In this document: positions 61,401 through 64,000 of the stretch, one piece after another | Layout: the number at the start of each line of letters is the position of its first letter | How positions within the stretch are numbered: the stretch's first letter is position 1 | Source: JAVBSX01 sp051660685 | Lineage (GTDB): Bacteria > Planctomycetota > Planctomycetia > Pirellulales > Thermoguttaceae | Direction: 5' to 3' | Length of the DNA stretch: 64,000 nucleotides | NCBI GenBank assembly: GCA_051660685.1 | Contig: JBOFQB010000036.1 | Coordinates: 1-64,000, forward strand | The notes under the pieces: generated by a model | What the model saw: only the letters and a program-made list of their open reading frames with translations | Database searches by the model: none | What the model was told of the DNA's origin: nothing | Translations under genes and position numbers: made by a program

Positions 61401-64000
61401 GCAAACGTTGCCGGTTCTGAAATCAACAGCACGTCATTATGTGCTGCATCAACGATTACAGAGCGAACACTGAGGGTGTAGGTTACACCATACGTTCCCA
61501 ATGTGGTAAACGTCGGGTTCCCTGAACCCGGTTGGTCCACTTGGACAATGAAACTGTTTCCTGCCGAATCGGACCACTCAACGATGTAATGGTTGACTCC
61601 ATCAACCCGATCCCAGGATGTACTTATCTTTGTACTGCCCGACTCAATGGTTACCCCAACCGTCCCAGGAGCAGCCGGGAAAGCAGCCGAATCAGGTGCA
61701 GTCGGAACAACGATTTTGGTGAAATCGGTATCCGAAGACAGCCGAACCGTCGTTCCATCCTTTTCGGCAATCGCAAAATTAAAGGTATCATCGTCCACAC
61801 CATCATCAAACGTGATAATGTACCGATCACCCTTTTGGATAACGGTGAAGTCTTGTCCGCTCAAATCATCTGTTCCAACCAACAACCAACCCTCGGGTCG
61901 ATCATCCGGGTCATTCGGCTTAGGATCATTCGATTCCAGCCAACTCTGCAATACGGCAAGAGCAGCCGCCGCATTATCTGTCCCTGTATACAACCAGAAG
62001 GTGAGTGTTCCGCCATCTTCCGAATTGTAAACCGTGTAATCAAGCCCGTAATGGATGTTCGTTCCGTCGGTCACCCAAGAATTGCCCTGTTCCTTTCCCG
62101 TCGGAGCCGTTGGAGCCGAAAGCGACGAAGCGTCAATAGTCCGAATGTTGGAATGGACACCCTGACCGGATTGGTCGGCGGATTTCAGAGCGTAATACTC
62201 CTTCTTGCCTGCTCCAATCGAAAGATGATAGATACCCTCGATTGGCAAAGCATCAACATCTTCCCAATCGGTATCATTCCATTCATAATCTGGATCGGCC
62301 GGGTCAGCACTTCCAGTGTATCGAAGAAGCTGATTGGTGATATGACCATACCCCCCAGTTGCCGGAGTGTAAGCGTTCAGTGTAAAGTCAAACCCCGAAC
62401 CGTTCCAATCATTCACCGTCGGATCGGTCCGTCGCAAATCCGCTGCAACTAACGGTCCGTTCGTGTTGACGGTTTTGACGGTTCCTTCAGAATCAATGAC
62501 CGGATTTCCGTCATCATCGAGCAACGCCGCAAAAATGGTGTAAGTTAAGGGTCCCGATTGCAAGTAAAAGAACTCATTCTTAGGACCCGATGTTGCATCA
62601 TCCGGGTCGTCCACATTGACCCATTCACCAGCTTCTTTCTCCCAATAATAGGTCTTCGTGTCGGTTCCATCGTACACCTTGACAACATAAGTCGGAACGG
62701 CGGTATTATCCGTCCAAGCGGACAACACATGGTAATTACTATCACCTTCATTCCAAGTGATGTTGACTTGTCCAAGAACAGGTGCTGCAAATGGGGTCCG
62801 CGCAGTGATTCGGGTCTCAAGAGAAACGGGTGTCGGGTCGGCCAAACTGTTCACAAGGACAACGCTTACTTCGTATTCGGTGTTCGGGTTCAAACCGGGC
62901 AAACCAAACTCAAACGCCCCGCCTGTGTACTCCACAAAGTATTCTTTGTCATTGGCCGGAATACCATCACTGACCTGAATTCGATACAATCCGACTGTCG
63001 TTCCCACTTCCGTTCCATCCCAACTCACAGCAATCGAATCGGCGGTTGCAACCGCGCTGATTTTCTGAATAACATCGGCATGAAACTTATTCCAATACGC
63101 ATAATCGGCCTGAATAACCTCATCATCCGTCGGAACATCGGCTGTTTTGTAAAGAACGAAATCATACATACCAAGAGCAACACCGGTCAGATCAAAGGTT
63201 ACATCACCCGCTGCATCTGCCGTTCCTGTCAAATAGGACAAGGGATCATCTCCAAACTCACGATACACCAACGTGTATTCCGTCCCGTTTACCAGACCGG
63301 AAACATTAAGGTAAGGGGTTCCCCCGACATTCGTTTGCCAGATGTTGACATTATCACTGTTGTTCAGCTCAATCGCCTTTCCGCTCGGCGTCCAGAAAAT
63401 CCACGTCGAATCCGTCGCAACATGCCGCGCCGTGTACGTCGTTCCCTTCGTGAAAACCGCAATAATCTGTACCTGATACTCACTCGCCGCATCTAAACCG
63501 CTCAACGTCAATGTCGTTGCATCTTTAGAAACATCATCTTTGAACGTAACCCAAGTTGTTCCTCCATCTGTGCTGTACTGAACCGTGTACGATTGCAGGA
63601 CATCACCTGTTACAATGCTCGGCGCAGTCCACGAAATGTCAACCGACCATTTACCAGATGCAACCGCGTAAGATGTGTCATCATACCCGAAATTATCAGC
63701 CGGATTATACGTCGGAAGAGCCGGAATCAACGCCGGAATGAAATCCTCAAGCGAGGAAATCAGGTAAGTTCCATCTCCCCGTTCTTCCAACACCGCAAAA
63801 TTAAACGGCTGTGATGTTACTGTACTTGTACTCAACGTGTACACATCACCCACAACCGTGACGTTGACACCCGTTCCAATCGTCGAACCATATTCGACCA
63901 ACGACCAACCGGTTGGAATATCAGCCGGGTCTGCCCCGCCGTTTGCCCAATCTAACAAGGCTCCAAGCGCAGCATCTGCATCCCCCAAACCCGAATACAA
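52496..64000 (-). CDS. Giant surface/secreted protein with about 20 fibronectin type III domains (5' end outside the window)
   Basis: At least 3834 residues; the frame is open at 64000. About 20 FN3 domains (for example VDISWTAPSIVTGDVLQSYT, VTLEWTGDDDADSYEILQS, VSLSFSAPAGATTYHVEW) occupy roughly residues 115-1150 and 1340-2980. Two inserted modules (residues 1-100 and 610-790) share TDNAAAALAVLQSW-type helices and FNFAVLEERGDGTYLISS strands. A cadherin/VCBS-like domain (NDAPVLDPFIDENV, ATDVDLGETESLYV) lies near 1205-1335 and others near 3300-3560. Residues of about 3570-3720 (YYVGVFVQDLLSLIGG, AIEFTIHYDTTKCSVGE) resemble a cohesin fold. The C-terminus is acidic with no PEP-CTERM or LPXTG. 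Probably adhesion or polysaccharide binding. Confidence 0.88.
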   Translation of the reverse strand: MYSGLGDADAALGALLDWANGGADPADIPTGWSLVEYGSTIGTGVNVTVVGDVYTLSTSTVTSQPFNFAVLEERGDGTYLISSLEDFIPALIPALPTYNPADNFGYDDTSYAVASGKWSVDISWTAPSIVTGDVLQSYTVQYSTDGGTTWVTFKDDVSKDATTLTLSGLDAASEYQVQIIAVFTKGTTYTARHVATDSTWIFWTPSGKAIELNNSDNVNIWQTNVGGTPYLNVSGLVNGTEYTLVYREFGDDPLSYLTGTADAAGDVTFDLTGVALGMYDFVLYKTADVPTDDEVIQADYAYWNKFHADVIQKISAVATADSIAVSWDGTEVGTTVGLYRIQVSDGIPANDKEYFVEYTGGAFEFGLPGLNPNTEYEVSVVLVNSLADPTPVSLETRITARTPFAAPVLGQVNITWNEGDSNYHVLSAWTDNTAVPTYVVKVYDGTDTKTYYWEKEAGEWVNVDDPDDATSGPKNEFFYLQSGPLTYTIFAALLDDDGNPVIDSEGTVKTVNTNGPLVAADLRRTDPTVNDWNGSGFDFTLNAYTPATGGYGHITNQLLRYTGSADPADPDYEWNDTDWEDVDALPIEGIYHLSIGAGKKEYYALKSADQSGQGVHSNIRTIDASSLSAPTAPTGKEQGNSWVTDGTNIHYGLDYTVYNSEDGGTLTFWLYTGTDNAAAALAVLQSWLESNDPKPNDPDDRPEGWLLVGTDDLSGQDFTVIQKGDRYIITFDDGVDDDTFNFAIAEKDGTTVRLSSDTDFTKIVVPTAPDSAAFPAAPGTVGVTIESGSTKISTSWDRVDGVNHYIVEWSDSAGNSFIVQVDQPGSGNPTFTTLGTYGVTYTLSVRSVIVDAAHNDVLLISEPATFADIQLPYPAPKEDGATSTSISVSVNNFALNGDGMTVWFFYREDGGSTWEKVAGTPNSGTWSADLTGLQSNKKYEIAYAFFVIGPDAPTELDINSDSITVSTLKTYEEFGNVRLDNTVNVDSEHSTATIRWDVAPSSSASDFIVRYRVDGRWSYITATGSSVELTLTPSKKYDVEVALWDPATHKASEWSAPITFNAAPYVPVSSLNAVQTQSQVNHTPVVYDLAGLTVDQFLGLTFTGGTFGPSVMGKRGLQEVTTATLDDLFKEKTQDPAFIQALSSVWSAAPAGSALQLQFDSSQLGGLFDFMPEGYTATFYFNATFRGAGGTPFSVRLPLTIKGENDAPVLDPFIDENVIVKRKEFVDLSGDIFATDVDLGETESLYVSQFELGEETYTITKSGAVYTFNGTGVLNNSLTIDKFGTLTVDSGTGKLTLTVDSKADVNESITLANVFVSDIHGKATRNSFTRTLSVGATPVDAPQSIEAAQEAGGADVVLTITPQEDVDDDHISGYLIEYSINGGTPVQVSRTLEELTLTLKYGVDVKAGDVVRYSVRSLTTDPEYTYSDPVLGTPLTVKAVAPVVTTVVQSASEIDLSWEAEAGEYYRIDVNGTPNYVTVSSDGTYTYNFTTGTANTEYTFRVTRWSSADSFGHAVSDSATKKETTLLATPSKPTWSEPVWDDDDKVYSLTIKWDAVVGADDYIISRTVDDTTTYWAGTGWSANLNEAVLVAHSEDGFTVELGLGEVTFAITAKSGVNESLESDPSVALVIVEGPTFNSKQTTPFYVGETITNDLHEVGGNTYLYQYSEWDADTATWGAWTTGTHEFTPEKPGTCRERYIVTHGSEPTPTVYSQISVIEIKLADAPFVNGAVISDTEIDLSWNATKDDFYQIVISGGTSKTEYVTVGSVSGGVYTWTFEDGTADTEYTFVVTKWSSADEYGYALSVDSDPVTKKTEKITGPVVSGYNVFSWDSVNLRYDYILTVRAGVMEGATTSLWIWAGSGAGNEVPNPTDYTDLTEALKLAPGKTDSVSTSRGSWTYVTLTDSKASGTVLPGDANIYYCAVSAVQNEAALHTAVTVAPPALDMGTKPTGTAGAGTVTLEWTGDDDADSYEILQSLNGTDWTKVSVTASPEGTEITGLANGTPYYFRVVTIYTESGKTAKVSVSSEVVTPSAAQASSEPTGLAGSDIEAESVTLSWTAPSNPGKEVNGDTASISYYIVEYSVDGGTNWTKFGADGSITGTTVVVTGLTSDTAYKFRVSAHNSAGLTSNPSVVLEDVKTLLETPGTFQASTAGVWNGAKGFFNVTLTWAYADDAVEYVISQTIEGTTLYWNNTSMSWVSDEAGATKVSATETETEGEWTFTVGQNPSLTAKYAIKAVSAANNVSAWSAGSADVTTPATPELGVPVVTVSSQNASSATLTWSAVANENASTTYKVYYQETSGGSWTEWTSWTAGSYTAVVSGLDSAKGYDFKVEVSSPGMLSQESVPVSIVAVPSQPAAPSMTGRTDTTVSLSFSAPAGATTYHVEWILASSSDWSGASKSGNLTTEVSYTATGLTAATSYKFRLVAVNARGTVNGTELIQATMLSTPAAPLVATPVWNNGTGKYDVVLTWSAIGSADSYVVERSHDNGLNWSNVTTTGNVLTYTDNPGGAASPVVYRITAKNSVSSNTSAASPVSTAVFVASKPTISGTENISGSTYAVGSHMTLSWSPVADYTYAVQYWTGSMWADLSGVTVDQAGGTATFEGSRTAQSGVVYRVFGTKVYSPSSYSEATDAVSYALYNALTDVAAVSDPTSLKISLSWTPVVGAFYQIAVYDGNPGGGGTRLMSGYAQGGSFVFDNDVYPQIKGGTDYWFVVTRWSNGNNSGYAKSAGSNVVEKSTHLAAPASSADYVNNAHKIVLTMPVVDAGDAANMYTLYLQGEATPIGASHYTVTLLGGHANISITGTDTDATLVPGKSYTFFVKYTNGPVEKETLLVTQTTVSVDHIVNNVSGETTSNSVAGQIKVDWTWAKNAGSANAETVGFLVEYGRAGSETAIGSYEATPSERSHTFGSASSPLTAGNDYWVRITAKAASGNYAMNPISSTGITVIAPPVISVTSGSVNYIGTGITFFPGAKTGTPAANTYLENMITGGTGSNTFSGIQKSDGTIVTGTEGIVTLSHGTATLHADGTVTYKPSRPLLLGESLTERITLVGFGANASTTPTEVVLTVNGTVAVTITTTDLAVDRNKAVQASGNVVGTVVLGNTIAGKPYTYVFSDTSLNTTVKMIDGKPVTFTIDTHGVITCTSLVGTASTTSAVTLGVSVTGPTGLGTASSISNVATKNINVDISDLVVAVTPGSAVPETPTTATVVATLAVSDSLSGPVGISNASFTLDVAGSTYSLGYASQVHARLNSLVFNTDYTITLEPSDGKVTFTILSPAKFDFIAKDAVLTLKFNTLITTTTSGVVGSSISITINGVNQVPTSGTLALPSISATGTQTVTIEQLVTAGVITDVDFGDTFTFNTLAGYAFTTGTPFYLLKSGSTYIGQAVLPADPTNCYGKIIVSADKKSFTYTPVVTTNKNEALYILSVGKSSTFSYAFTVLDSAGGVSSSGTLSQRVTGTNVAPVATSVVTPLVGSLGQSNATFDITGYFNDVDSPMLTYSFVNTPGTLGTILSSANIAGNNVTASFVAATGITSNTNTGPMTLRVRATDPGGSFVDRDIVIQLNSNQSTTANLNLVARNSASSFNPSITPVTMSTTEPTTTGSKYYVGVFVQDLLSLIGGTGAGIDAIEFTIHYDTTKCSVGEPREVPVSGANAVVDEINGTISFTFSYASAFAAVNNAAQGSLMIRVPVTAHELGNVVFSLSNVFLSRRDSTDGVNSSQIHFNSVTVNQTQVQGVGGASVSMMSMSSFAGMESDGFSGNETDWVTTNDLGDETTVARLDLLDGPGSVEGKVETTELFFDELAKEDDFVIDWEGDEVAYVENPNLVGSLLGDLI

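Overview
The window looks like a chromosomal segment of a planctomycete (Planctomycetota; probably a moderate-GC member of Pirellulales/Thermoguttaceae, but the rank below phylum is inference). The signs are a DUF1598 protein, an MJ0042-type zinc-ribbon membrane protein with a degenerate STN-like end, a kinase-like/zinc-ribbon/FGE-sulfatase fusion, a stand-alone TIGR03960-like radical SAM protein, HpnE, an exosortase-associated EpsI/DUF3485 protein without its exosortase, and a giant FN3 surface protein. Genes are loosely spaced and the spacers are rich in palindromic, transposase-less repeats. I found no rRNA, tRNA, CRISPR array or transposase gene.

Layout. 1-2.4 kb: a minus-strand string of mobile-type cassettes (toxin-first PIN module, Bro-N gene, RelBE-like pair) with short duplicated sequences between them. 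2.5-11.5 kb: secreted GH71/99-like hydrolase, RNase R behind a promoter shared back to back with the hydrolase, the MJ0042 protein, a small membrane protein, and an unknown two-gene unit. 11.5-22 kb: radical SAM protein, pseudokinase-FGE fusion, APH-like protein, a RelB-N/VapC toxin-antitoxin pair with a readable promoter, and Mfd. 22-31 kb: iron alcohol dehydrogenase, secretin-like membrane protein, FlgM-like protein, feoAB with two tandem operator palindromes, folP. 31-38.5 kb: Na/Pi cotransporter with PhoU domain, single EamA unit, DUF1598 protein, alpha/beta hydrolase fold protein, EfpL/YeiP-type EF-P. 38.9-47.7 kb: membrane/coiled-coil protein, EpsI, 1.3-kilo-residue TPR protein (an exopolysaccharide/exosortase-flavoured set) and HpnE (hopanoid/squalene synthesis). 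48-49.4 kb: small membrane protein coupled by TAATG to a DUF6268-like beta-barrel. 49.5-64 kb: a tight minus-strand run in transcription order: giant FN3 protein (5' end outside the window), a second copy of the toxin-first PIN module, a Tat-exported aldo/keto reductase, and UDP-glucose dehydrogenase.

Functionally the window mixes housekeeping (mfd, rnr, folP, efpL, feoAB), envelope and export functions (ugd, EpsI/TPR, hpnE, FN3 giant, beta-barrel, secretin-like protein) and four toxin-antitoxin-type loci. Most unusual are: duplicated toxin-first PIN modules 51 kb apart; at least four families of inverted-repeat elements, one with stem sequences that change together between copies; GGGATA-type G-tracts placed directly after stop codons; and three proteins of enzyme fold (kinase, APH-like, alpha/beta hydrolase) that have lost catalytic residues.
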